NCBI RefSeq assembly: GCF_027923465.1
Contig: NZ_BRLB01000003.1
Coordinates: forward strand, 248,001 to 312,000
Reading direction: 5' to 3'
DNA from: Vallitalea longa
GTDB taxonomy: Bacteria > Bacillota > Clostridia > Lachnospirales > Vallitaleaceae
Length of the DNA stretch: 64,000 nucleotides
Shown here piece after piece: positions 46,235 to 54,717 of the stretch (position 1 is the first letter of the stretch; every line of letters starts with the position of its first letter). The notes under the pieces were generated by a model. The model searched no databases and had not been told where the DNA came from. It saw only the letters and a list, made by a program, of their open reading frames with translations. A program made the translations under genes and the position numbers.

Positions 46235-47923
46235 ATGGAACATATTATTTATAATATTGAGGGTTTATCAATTAAAGAAAGTCAACTTAAATATATGACT
46301 AGAAATCTAGAAGCAATTATGAACAGATTTATCAATATAAGAAACTCATTGGATAATAATATAGTAGAGAGAAACCACATATATAGTGATATCGTTGATC
46401 TTAAAAAAGATATTGAATATATTACTGAGCGTACTTATAATATTAGTAGTTATATCAATAATGCTGTCAATCAGTACAAAGAATCCGAAATTAAATTGCA
46501 AAATGAGCTAAATTCTTTGTTAGATCAAAATGGTAATATGAATGTTAAGAAAACTACTGAAAAATCATCTAGTTGGTACGATAAGATTGTAGATTTTTTT
46601 CAAGAAACCATTAGTGACTTGAGAAATAGTATAATTCATCTGAAAGATTTTTTGACTAATCAAAACATCAAGATTAACAATAAGGTTAAAGATAAGGCAG
46701 TTGAATTAGATAAAACAGAACAAGATAGAAGTAAAGTTGAATTTGATAATATTCAAATAATATTAAATGATATGCCAGATCTGAAAGAAAAATTAGGGGG
46801 AATACCTTACAGCAATAAATATTTAATAAGCCAAATCAAGAAATACATATATGCAAAAGGAATTGATATCAATAAAAATGGACAATTAAGTAGTAAAACA
46901 TTATCGGCTATTAATGCATTAGGGATTAACGATTCAGGATTTAAAGTGGATGAAAAGATTTTAAATGATCTAACGAAACATAGTGATTATGATATGTGTT
47001 CATATTTTAATAGACCTACAATAGAATATAGCAATTCCAAAACTGAATGTTGTAAGGATATGCCTCATAGTGTAACGTTCATGACATGTGATATAGATAA
47101 ATTATCTTCACCTCAGAAAAAAGCTATTGAAGGTCTGATTAAGGAATACAATAATTATAATACTCCACATTTATTAGATAGTATATTTGGTACAGATAAT
47201 CCTGAACACCGTGCTGAAATGCAAGAAATCATTCTGGATGATATACAAAGAGTTATAGATTTATCTGATAATGAAGATTTTAAAACTTATATAAGTGTTC
47301 GTAATAGAATAGTTGAACCTATTAATGGGGCATTACAAGCCTTTGGTGGTGCTACAGAAGCAATTACAGGTAGTTCTATTGCTGTTGGAGCATCTTGGAC
47401 GGGTATTGGTATACCTATTGGAGTAGGAGGATCGTATATTGCAGTTGATGGAGCTTCTAATGTACTTGGAGGAATATCTAGATTTAAGAATGGATTAATG
47501 GGTTCAACAGAAGGTGACGAATGGAATTTCATGAAAAATGCTTATGTAAAGCTGTTTCCAACACATGGAGAAACTATATATAACTTAACTCAATTAGGGA
47601 TAGGTGTATTTACAATAGGAAAGGGTATTTCTGAGTTACCTGATGATGCTGTAAAAGTTTATCCACGTGCAAAACATATTAAAAAGGCTCAGACACAGGG
47701 TTTGAAGACAGAATCAGTTGTACTTGATCTAAAAGACAAGGTTATTATCACTACTCAAGAGATAAATCCAAAAACAGCTACACCAATGATTTTACAAAAA
47801 ACAGTTATTGATAAGACTAAATTAAAACAAGGGTCTAAATTAATTATTGGTGTTTCGCTTGATGAGTATAATGTTAATGGTGCAATTGAATCTTTAAAAA
47901 ATAAAGAACAGGAGGACGATTAA
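46235..47923 (+). CDS. LXG-like polymorphic toxin candidate (type VII secretion type)
   Basis: 562 residues with no signal peptide. Residues 1-100 form a long coiled-coil (NIEGLSIKESQLKYMTRNLE and onward) like LXG/WXG100-type N-termini. A helical middle follows, with a glycine-rich stretch GASWTGIGIPIGVGGSYIAV near residue 390 and YNLTQLGIGVFTIGKGISEL, a pre-toxin pattern. The last 80 residues (VVLDLKDKVIITTQE and onward) could be the effector tip, whose activity is not recognised. GAGAGGAG precedes the ATG. A small membrane protein gene follows, as expected for immunity. Secretion genes are not in the window. Confidence 0.55.
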   Translation: MEHIIYNIEGLSIKESQLKYMTRNLEAIMNRFINIRNSLDNNIVERNHIYSDIVDLKKDIEYITERTYNISSYINNAVNQYKESEIKLQNELNSLLDQNGNMNVKKTTEKSSSWYDKIVDFFQETISDLRNSIIHLKDFLTNQNIKINNKVKDKAVELDKTEQDRSKVEFDNIQIILNDMPDLKEKLGGIPYSNKYLISQIKKYIYAKGIDINKNGQLSSKTLSAINALGINDSGFKVDEKILNDLTKHSDYDMCSYFNRPTIEYSNSKTECCKDMPHSVTFMTCDIDKLSSPQKKAIEGLIKEYNNYNTPHLLDSIFGTDNPEHRAEMQEIILDDIQRVIDLSDNEDFKTYISVRNRIVEPINGALQAFGGATEAITGSSIAVGASWTGIGIPIGVGGSYIAVDGASNVLGGISRFKNGLMGSTEGDEWNFMKNAYVKLFPTHGETIYNLTQLGIGVFTIGKGISELPDDAVKVYPRAKHIKKAQTQGLKTESVVLDLKDKVIITTQEINPKTATPMILQKTVIDKTKLKQGSKLIIGVSLDEYNVNGAIESLKNKEQEDD

Positions 47924-47945
47924 AATAGAAAATATAATAAAGCTA

Positions 47946-48260
47946 ATGAAACAACGATGGAAATTTTATCTTATTGGTTATGTTATGGGATATGTTGTGC
48001 CATTAATGTATGATGGGGTTCCAAGTGCTATTTATTTAGTACCAATTAAAGTTACATGTGTAATCTTTGCTATAGCCATAGGTACACCGTTATATTATGG
48101 TTCAATAAGGATGCCTCTATTTGATAGTTATAGAAGAATATTAAAGTATGGTATATTAGTATTTGTAGTAATAATAGTATCTTACATAATAGCTACGTTC
48201 TTATATTATAATTTTAATGTGGACATTACTCCTTTTCTAGGGATGGATTTTATTGAGTAG
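47946..48260 (+). CDS. Small membrane protein, possible immunity protein
   Basis: 104 residues from ATG 47946 with three hydrophobic segments (FYLIGYVMGYVVPLMY, IYLVPIKVTCVIFAIAIG, YGILVFVVIIVSYIIATFLY). The ATG has no ribosome site. A strong GGAGG at 47911 points to a start inside TTAAAATAGAAA, where the same frame offers only ATT 47919 or ATA 47925. The real start may therefore be a rare codon, coupled to the preceding stop. Its position directly after the toxin-like gene suggests immunity (inference). Confidence 0.6.
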   Translation: MKQRWKFYLIGYVMGYVVPLMYDGVPSAIYLVPIKVTCVIFAIAIGTPLYYGSIRMPLFDSYRRILKYGILVFVVIIVSYIIATFLYYNFNVDITPFLGMDFIE

Positions 48261-48360
48261 ATATTAAAAAATGCTTTGTGTAGGGTGATGGATAATTATC
48301 ACAAATTAGTTACAATAAGTAATTAAAAGATGTAGAAATATATTGAATGTATGATATAAT

Positions 48361-48618
48361 ATTGGTGAAGAGAAGCATATACAAGATTATCATTGTTACA
48401 AAATTATTGGTGCAGAATTTGTCACCATGATTAAAGCTAGATACAGTAAGGCTTTGAAGCTGTTATGCATAAGCAAAAATCGAGAGATTTTCGACAGATA
48501 ATAATAATAGAAAACATAATTAGATAAAAGTTATGGTGATGTAAAAAAGCTTTGAACCCTTTAAATTGGCGGGGTGTGGGGGTTGAGTCTGTAGAAGTAT
48601 ATAATCCAGTAAAATAAG
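48361..48618 (+). pseudogene. Decayed coding remnant with repeated 3' end (copy 1)
   Basis: One frame reads about 46 codons (HIQDYHCYKIIGAEFVTMIK and onward) to TAA 48499, then after several stops continues in the same frame as LDKSYGDVKKALNPLNWRGV and onward to TAA 48616. The last part shares two blocks with 49675-49757: AAAAAGCTTTGAA, and a 27-base block around GTAGAAGTATATAATCCAGT. It looks like a broken gene of a local family, possibly an orphan toxin tip. Confidence 0.4.
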
Positions 48619-48729
48619 TACTTAACATCTATTGTAGAAGATTGTAAATAAATGGACAGATTCATATAACCATAAAAGAGATACTTATGATACAGATAAA
48701 TAATATACTAATTTAATGGAGGTATAAAT

Positions 48730-49551
48730 CTGAAAAATAATAGATTTCTAATGAGCATATTAATAATATTTAGTATTTTTATTTTTTCTTTATGTTCTTA
48801 TATAGTTGCTGATGAAAATAAAAATAATGTAAAAGAAGTAGATGAAATAATAAATAAAGATACCATGTTAAAAAATGATAGTTCGAGTAAATCAATTAAT
48901 GCTGCAGATGAAAAAGAAATAGATGATACATTTCCAGATAAATGGTATACAAAAGTTAAAAGTTATAGTATTGCACCGACTGAGCTAACTAATATAGACA
49001 TGGCTAGACCTGATGACAATTCAGAATGGATTAAATCTCTTATCATAAAGTATCCTCAGATATATAATTTAAAAGATATTGAAAAAGAAAAAAGAATAAA
49101 TGATATGATATATAAAGAAGTTCTTTATTATCATGACATTTTGGACAATAGAGATTATATAGATTATAGTGCTGATTACAAAATAATGGAAGCAAACGAG
49201 AAAAATATAAGTATTTTATTTACTGGAGAAATAAATGATCAGAAAGAAGCAAATAGGTTTGCACATGCAATTACTATTGATGTTGACAGTGAGAAAAAAT
49301 TGGAATTACAAGATTTTTACCATATAGACGAATCATTTGTTAATGATTATTTATTTGTTAAGTTTGAGATAGTAGAAAATAATTTTGAGGATATATCAGA
49401 AAACATACCATTCATTGAGTCATATATTGAACTTTACTCACAAATTCCTCATGCCAAGGACTTTTATATTGTTGGTGATAATATAGGAATCATTGTTCCT
49501 ACACATAATAGTATGGGGTATATATTATTACAAGGTAAAATGGGTAAATAA
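48730..49551 (+). CDS. Exported DUF3298/RsiV-like protein
   Basis: About 273 residues with an N-terminal membrane anchor or signal segment (MSILIIFSIFIFSLCSYIVA) and a charged linker. A C-terminal domain follows with KYPQIYNLKDIEKEKRINDM near residue 110 and AITIDVDSEKKLELQDFYH, the pattern of DUF3298/PdaC-RsiV ectodomains. The first ATG is 48751, but GGAGG at 48718-48722 points to the in-frame CTG at 48730, which gives MKNNRFL before the anchor. Its role near the toxin-like locus is unknown. Confidence 0.65.
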   Translation: MKNNRFLMSILIIFSIFIFSLCSYIVADENKNNVKEVDEIINKDTMLKNDSSSKSINAADEKEIDDTFPDKWYTKVKSYSIAPTELTNIDMARPDDNSEWIKSLIIKYPQIYNLKDIEKEKRINDMIYKEVLYYHDILDNRDYIDYSADYKIMEANEKNISILFTGEINDQKEANRFAHAITIDVDSEKKLELQDFYHIDESFVNDYLFVKFEIVENNFEDISENIPFIESYIELYSQIPHAKDFYIVGDNIGIIVPTHNSMGYILLQGKMGK

Positions 49552-49674
49552 ACAGATATTATGGTATCTACTTATATTATATTACTCTAATATAAGATAT
49601 ATAATAATAAAGATTATTCAATTTAAATAAAGATAGAATATGTTAGAGTAGTTAAGTCAAAAAAATAGATATTA

Positions 49675-49757
49675 AAAAGCTTTGAATCCTTGAAAATGGC
49701 TCCATAACAACGATGTTCTAGTAATACAGAGTAGAAGTACATAATCCAGTAAAACAA
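49675..49757 (+). repeat. Repeat copy 2 of the decayed fragment
   Basis: Shares AAAAAGCTTTGAA and the later block GTAGAAGTA-ATAATCCAG with 48545-48617, but is broken by stops and a longer middle. The two copies bracket the exported DUF3298-like gene. Confidence 0.5.
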
Positions 49758-49763
49758 GAATCT

Positions 49764-49789
49764 AGGTTATCCATTGGATGACCTTTTTT
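49764..49789 (+). terminator. Hairpin terminator after repeat copy 2
   Basis: AGGTTATCC (49764-49772) pairs with GGATGACCT (49776-49784) with one wobble and is followed by six T. The 200 bases after it up to the next promoter are AT-rich with nothing else visible. Confidence 0.75.
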
Positions 49790-49982
49790 GTTATGCATAT
49801 ATTTACTTCTTTCCATGTTGTAGATTTTTAATAATCTATAAAAATATATCATTTGAAATATCTTATCAATGTAATAATCACAAATATGAATATTGATATT
49901 CGAAGTTTTTGTGCATTATTGTACATAAACTAATATAATAAAGTGTTATATAAATTAAATTAATGAAAATAGAGTGAATATA

Positions 49983-50011
49983 TTGACAAAATTAATAAAA
50001 TGAAATATTAT
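49983..50011 (+). promoter_or_regulatory. Sigma-A-type promoter of the CBM21 gene
   Basis: TTGACA (49983-49988), 17 bases, TATTAT (50006-50011), about 36 bases before the start codon. Confidence 0.7.
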
Positions 50012-50046
50012 ATATATTGCCAATAGATATACAAGGAGGAATTATA

Positions 50047-50817
50047 ATGTTAAAAGACAAAAAATTAAACATTGCAACATTACTTATCTGCTTTATATTG
50101 ACTATTAACATACTAAACATTACTACTTACGCACAATCAGACACTGAAAATATACAATTATATTCTTCAAGACTACATATGGATTATGGTAACCGAGGTT
50201 ATATTAATGGTTATTCATCAGCTGGTTATATTTATATTAAAAATTTAGATTATGATAAAAAAGTTACAGTTCATTTCAAGTATAATGATACTGATTGGAA
50301 AGATGTACCAGCATCTTATTATAAAACACTTCCTAATGGTTATGAAATCTGGAAGTTTGAAACACCTTATACTAATAAGGTGAAATATCAATACTGTGGA
50401 GATAATTATTGTAAATTCGCTATTAAGTATGAAGTTAATGGAAATACATATTGGGATAATAATAATGGAAGAGATTATTACCTTAGTCAATCAAAACATA
50501 GTATTGAATTATCAAAATGCAAGATTGGAGAAAGTCAATTCTATAAAAACTCTAGGCAGTTATGGTTCTATATAAAGGATATGGGAAATAATAAAAATAT
50601 TAAATTACGTGTTACTAATGATAATTGGGCAACATATAAAGATTACGATTGTAATTATGTTACTTCATACCCAAATGGTGTAGAAGAATGGTATATTAAT
50701 TTATGGAAAAATGATATAGATACAACTCCTAGCCCTTCTTCTCAATACGTATTATATTATACTGTTAACGGAATGACTTATTGGGATAATAATTTTGGAG
50801 AGAATTATAGTTTTTAG
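50047..50817 (+). CDS. Secreted protein with two CBM21 (starch/glycogen-binding) domains
   Basis: 256 residues: a signal peptide (LNIATLLICFILTINILNIT, cleavage near YAQS) and two similar domains of about 100 residues. Each has a KxVTVHFKYN/IKLRVTNDNW strand, a Tyr-Lys turn, a central Trp and the ending EVNGNTYWDNNNG or TVNGMTYWDNNFG, the classic CBM21 signature. No catalytic domain is present, so it may act as an extracellular glucan-binding protein. AAGGAGGAA precedes the ATG. Single gene with its own promoter and terminator. Confidence 0.82.
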   Translation: MLKDKKLNIATLLICFILTINILNITTYAQSDTENIQLYSSRLHMDYGNRGYINGYSSAGYIYIKNLDYDKKVTVHFKYNDTDWKDVPASYYKTLPNGYEIWKFETPYTNKVKYQYCGDNYCKFAIKYEVNGNTYWDNNNGRDYYLSQSKHSIELSKCKIGESQFYKNSRQLWFYIKDMGNNKNIKLRVTNDNWATYKDYDCNYVTSYPNGVEEWYINLWKNDIDTTPSPSSQYVLYYTVNGMTYWDNNFGENYSF

Positions 50818-50864
50818 GATAGATAGCTATTATTAAAACTATAGTAAATAATTATATTTATAAA

Positions 50865-50900
50865 AGAGAGAGCAGAATAATTAGATTTTGCTCTCTTTGT
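50865..50900 (+). terminator. Hairpin terminator after the CBM21 gene
   Basis: AGAGAGCA (50867-50874) pairs with TGCTCTCT (50889-50896), extended by one G-U and one A-T pair, then TTGT. Confidence 0.7.
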
Positions 50901-51077
50901 CGTATATATAATTCAATAAAATATAACATATCAATAAAGCAATATTTTAATAACTTCCAAATGAAGAGAGAAAAATAAACTTTTTCTATTGAAAGCCTAT
51001 TAATATTCAAACATTTGAGAGATTGCATCTAATATACGATTTTGATATAATTAATAAAAAAGCAGAAGGAGTTTCAC

Positions 51078-52469
51078 ATGGAATTTATAATATTGAATGG
51101 CAGTCCTAAAGCTAGTAATAGCGTAACTTTACAATCAATTAAATATTTACAACTTAATTTCAAAGAGCATGATTTCATATGTATTAATATCGCTCGTGAA
51201 TTAAATAAATATGAAAGTGATAAAAATTCTTTACAACTACTATGTGAAAAAATACAAAAATGTGATGGTGTAATATGGGCATTTCCTGTTTATCATCTGT
51301 TAGTACCTTCTACATATAAAAGATTTATTGAGTTGATATCTGAAAATGAAATGATGGATTATTTCAAAAATAAATATACTTGTGTTTTCACAACATCTAT
51401 TCACTATTATGATAATACTGCTCATGCATATATGGAAGGTATATGTAATGATTTCAAAATGTACTATATAGATTCATTATCACATGCTATGAATGATTTA
51501 TTAGATGAAAAAAGAAGAAAAGAGCTAGTACTTTTTTTTAACAATTTTATCTTTGCTATAGAAAATAAAATAAAACCACTTCCTAATTATCTTCCTATCA
51601 AAAAACAGAACTATATTTTTCAATCACAAGACATTCTTAGTAAAATTAGCACGAACAGTAAAATAATTATACTAACAGATATGAAAGAAAATGATACTAG
51701 TCTAACAAATATGGTTAACTACTATATAAATTGCTTTGATATGGATCATACTTCTATAGAGGTTATTAATTTACAAGATTTAAAGATGAATTCTTGTATT
51801 GGCTGCTGTCATTGTGCTAGAAAAAATTTATGTGTATTCGATAAAAAAGATGATTTTAGAAAGACTCTAGATAATATTATAGAAAATGCTGATATTCTTA
51901 TTTATGCCGGTACTATTACAGATAGATATCTTTCATCAGACTTCAAAAAATATTTTGATAGGACTTTTTGTTACAATCATGTTCCAATGATGAGTGGTAA
52001 GCAGATTGGATATATTATTTCAGGTAATCTAAATCAGAATGCTAATCTTAGAACTATCCTAGAAGTATATGGACAAAATGATAGCAATCTAATAGGTTAT
52101 GTAACAGATCAGAGTTGTAATGATGAGGCAGTACAACAAGGTATAGAAAGTTTTACTCAGTTAGGAGTACATTATTCTGAGAATAAATATCATAGACCTA
52201 AAAATTTCTTGGGTGTTGGTGCTCATAAGGTTTTTCGTGACGCTATAGCTTCGGACCTTGGAGCGATATTTGTGGAAGATTATAAATATTATAAGAGAAA
52301 TGGAGTTTTTGATTATTTTACTGTCAAGCAGAAGGTTAAGTATTTCTTTAGGAGGCTTTTCTTTAGAAGGGGTAAATTAAGGGATTATATTGATAAAAAT
52401 ATGATTAGTTTGATGGTTGCATCTCATAAGAAAGTGTGCGATAGTATTGAAAATAATATTAAAGAATAA
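51078..52469 (+). CDS. Tandem flavodoxin-fold NAD(P)H:FMN reductase-like protein
   Basis: 463 residues made of two flavodoxin-like units. The first begins MEFIILNGSPKASNSVTLQS, an FMN-phosphate loop, and has VIWAFPVYHLLVPSTYKRFI. The second starts near residue 195 (KIIILTDMKENDTSLTNMV) and carries CIGCCHCARKNLCVFDKKDD, the Cys-containing hallmark of iron-sulphur flavoprotein/NAD(P)H oxidoreductases. The C-terminal 70 residues are basic (KYFFRRLFFRRGKLRDY). Probably binds FMN; physiological electron partner unknown. AGAAGGAG precedes the ATG. Confidence 0.75.
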   Translation: MEFIILNGSPKASNSVTLQSIKYLQLNFKEHDFICINIARELNKYESDKNSLQLLCEKIQKCDGVIWAFPVYHLLVPSTYKRFIELISENEMMDYFKNKYTCVFTTSIHYYDNTAHAYMEGICNDFKMYYIDSLSHAMNDLLDEKRRKELVLFFNNFIFAIENKIKPLPNYLPIKKQNYIFQSQDILSKISTNSKIIILTDMKENDTSLTNMVNYYINCFDMDHTSIEVINLQDLKMNSCIGCCHCARKNLCVFDKKDDFRKTLDNIIENADILIYAGTITDRYLSSDFKKYFDRTFCYNHVPMMSGKQIGYIISGNLNQNANLRTILEVYGQNDSNLIGYVTDQSCNDEAVQQGIESFTQLGVHYSENKYHRPKNFLGVGAHKVFRDAIASDLGAIFVEDYKYYKRNGVFDYFTVKQKVKYFFRRLFFRRGKLRDYIDKNMISLMVASHKKVCDSIENNIKE

Positions 52470-52619
52470 ATTGAATGTAAACTAATTATATTTTATCAAG
52501 AGAAAAGTTTGAGTACGTGGTGTTAATGACAATTGCAAAAAAACTATAGATTTATTTTTAAAAACATGTTATGATAACGCTTCTGACAAAAGATGAATTA
52601 ATAAATCAGGAGGAAACAT

Positions 52620-54122
52620 ATGACATTCAAGAAATTTAAAATCAGTCAGCTATCTTCAAAGAATATGAGAATTGAAATATTGGCTGGACTAACAGTAGCT
52701 TTAGCACTTGTGCCTGAAGCAATTGCATTTGCTTTTGTAGCGGGAGTAGATCCATTAGTAGGCTTATATGCTGCTTTTATGGTGGGACTTATAACATCAG
52801 TATTTGGAGGAAGACCTGGAATGATTTCTGGTGCTACAGGTGGACTTGCAGTAGTTATGGTACATCTAGTATCAGCCTATGGAGTAGAGTATCTTTTTGC
52901 AGCGGTAATACTAATGGGAGTTATACAGATAATTATTGGATTATTGAAATTGGGTAAATTTGTAAGGATGATTCCCCATTCGGTAATGCTTGGTTTTGTA
53001 AATGGACTTGCAATAGTAATATTTTTAGCCCAATTAGCGCAATTTAAAGTAGCAGGTATTGATGGTAAGTTAGTTTGGTTGACTGGAAGTAGTCTTTGGA
53101 TAATGGTAGGATTAGTTGCACTTACAATGATTATCATTTATGTTGCGTCAAAATTCATTAAGAGCGTACCTGCACCACTGGTAGCAATTGTAATTGTTAC
53201 TATTTTCGTTGGAGTAACTGGAATTCAAACGAAATCAGTTGGGGATATTGCATCAGTTGGAGGGGGGCTTCCAAAGTTCGGAATACCTATGGTGCCAATG
53301 ACTCTTGAAACATTAAAAATTATTTTGCCACATTCTTTAATCTTTGCAATCATTGGACTTATTGAATCATTGATGACTTTAACTTTAGTTGATGAGATAA
53401 CAGAGACTAAAGGAGATGGAAACAAAGAATGTGTAGGTCAAGGATTTGCAAATTTAGTTACAGGTTTTTTTGGTGGCATGGGTGGTTGTGCAATGATAGG
53501 TCAAAGTATGATAAATGTAGAAGCAGGTGCTAAAAGAAGACTTTCTGGAATTTCAGCAGCTTTGTTTTTGCTTGGATTCATATTATTTGGAGCAGCACTT
53601 ATAGAAATAATTCCAATTGCAGTACTTGTAGGTGTTATGTTTGTAGTATCAATATCTACATTTGAGTGGTCCAGTTTTAGAATTGCTAAGAGTATTCCTA
53701 AGAGTGATTTATGTATTATAATCCTAGTTTCAGTAGTTACAGTATTTGTGGATTTAGCGATTGCTGTAATATCAGGAGTAATTGTTGCTTCATTAGTTTT
53801 TGCTTGGGAAAAAGGAAAAAGAATTGATATAGACAAACATATGGAGGGTACTACTGGAATATATGCTATAAGAGGAGCTTTGTTTTTTGGTTCTGTTAGG
53901 ACTTTTATAGATTCGTTTGATACGGCTAATGATGTTAAAGACGTTGTGATAGACTTTAGCCATGCTAGAATATTTGATCATTCTGCAATAGAGGCTATTA
54001 ATACTGTAACAACTAAATACAAAAAAAACGGAAAAACCATCCATCTGAGAAATCTAAGTAAAGAATGTTTCGCATTTATTCAGAGTTCTAAAGATATTAT
54101 GGAAGTAAATATTATTTATTAA
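52620..54122 (+). CDS. SulP family inorganic anion transporter with STAS domain
   Basis: 500 residues. About eleven membrane segments follow the entry block GLTVALALVPEAIAFAFVAG, a SulP hallmark, with GGRPGMISGATGGLAVVMV nearby. The C-terminal STAS domain (DVVIDFSHARIFDHSAIEAI near residue 445) is intact. Substrates in this family include sulfate, bicarbonate and dicarboxylates. With sulfatases encoded downstream, sulfate is attractive but unproven. AGGAGGAAAC precedes the ATG. Confidence 0.92.
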   Translation: MTFKKFKISQLSSKNMRIEILAGLTVALALVPEAIAFAFVAGVDPLVGLYAAFMVGLITSVFGGRPGMISGATGGLAVVMVHLVSAYGVEYLFAAVILMGVIQIIIGLLKLGKFVRMIPHSVMLGFVNGLAIVIFLAQLAQFKVAGIDGKLVWLTGSSLWIMVGLVALTMIIIYVASKFIKSVPAPLVAIVIVTIFVGVTGIQTKSVGDIASVGGGLPKFGIPMVPMTLETLKIILPHSLIFAIIGLIESLMTLTLVDEITETKGDGNKECVGQGFANLVTGFFGGMGGCAMIGQSMINVEAGAKRRLSGISAALFLLGFILFGAALIEIIPIAVLVGVMFVVSISTFEWSSFRIAKSIPKSDLCIIILVSVVTVFVDLAIAVISGVIVASLVFAWEKGKRIDIDKHMEGTTGIYAIRGALFFGSVRTFIDSFDTANDVKDVVIDFSHARIFDHSAIEAINTVTTKYKKNGKTIHLRNLSKECFAFIQSSKDIMEVNIIY

Positions 54123-54159
54123 CTAACAAAAAACATAATATATGTTTATAGTAAAATTA

Positions 54160-54188
54160 AGCCACCATAATTTGGTGGCTATTTTAAA
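54160..54188 (+). terminator. Hairpin terminator after sulP
   Basis: AGCCACCA (54160-54167) pairs with TGGTGGCT (54173-54180), followed by ATTTTAAA. Confidence 0.8.
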
Positions 54189-54226
54189 TTATTGAATTAT
54201 TATCACAAACAGGGTAAGGAAATACA

Positions 54227-54303
54227 GTGACATACTCCCCCACTAAACCTATAAAATGGTTTTGAGGGGGCTTCTTGGGACGTAGTAACCTAATGGTTAC
54301 TAT
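54227..54303 (-). mobile_element. Remnant end of an IS200/IS605-type element
   Basis: GTGACATACTCCCC, then an imperfect CCCCC/GGGGG hairpin and CTTCTTGGGACG resemble, on the minus strand, the right end of tnpB-type elements (AAGAAGCCCCC, hairpin, GGGGGAGTATGTCAC). A second small palindrome, AGTAACC-TAAT-GGTTACT, is adjacent (54284-54301). No tnpA or tnpB reading frame survives, so it is a solo end or a derived small element. Confidence 0.45.
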
Positions 54304-54358
54304 TATTACCAAGCTTTATGAATTATACTGTTTATCAGAAGAGTTATGGGTTGATAAA

Positions 54359-54409
54359 TTGACAATTTTTACTAAAGTTTGTATAATAGTGATGAAAGTA
54401 TTATACAAA
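54359..54409 (+). promoter_or_regulatory. Promoter with palindromic operator upstream of the AraC sensor gene
   Basis: TTGACA (54359-54364), 17 bases, TATAAT (54382-54387) is a perfect sigma-A promoter. TTTGTATAAT (54378-54387) and ATTATACAAA (54400-54409) form an exact 10-bp inverted repeat over the -10, a likely repressor site. The next gene starts 310 bases later. That leader holds a CCCCT/AGGGG hairpin near 54610 and nothing else I recognise. Confidence 0.65.
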
Positions 54410-54717
54410 TCGTGAATAACATTAAAAAATATGTTAAATATAATTAACTATTCGTTGAAATGAGTTTCAAATAATAAAGAAAATCTGTTTGAACCTAGTG
54501 GACAAAGGTAAATCAGTAAATTTCTTAAATCGTAAAATCATGAATTTCTATGCTAAGATTCAAAAACTAAAAATAATTGAATAAAAATGTTTTTGTAGTA
54601 AAAGGTAACCCCTGTGAAAAATTAGGGGTAAGACATTTAACACGAATAAATATTTGATAAAGGTAAATGTATGTATATATGAGTATTATATATAACATAC
54701 AAAATTAGGTGAAAACA

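Noticed and set aside
48437-48628. Minus-strand 63-codon frame after the small membrane protein
   Set aside because: The plus strand here reads as a decayed family member with a repeated ending, which explains the open reverse frame better.
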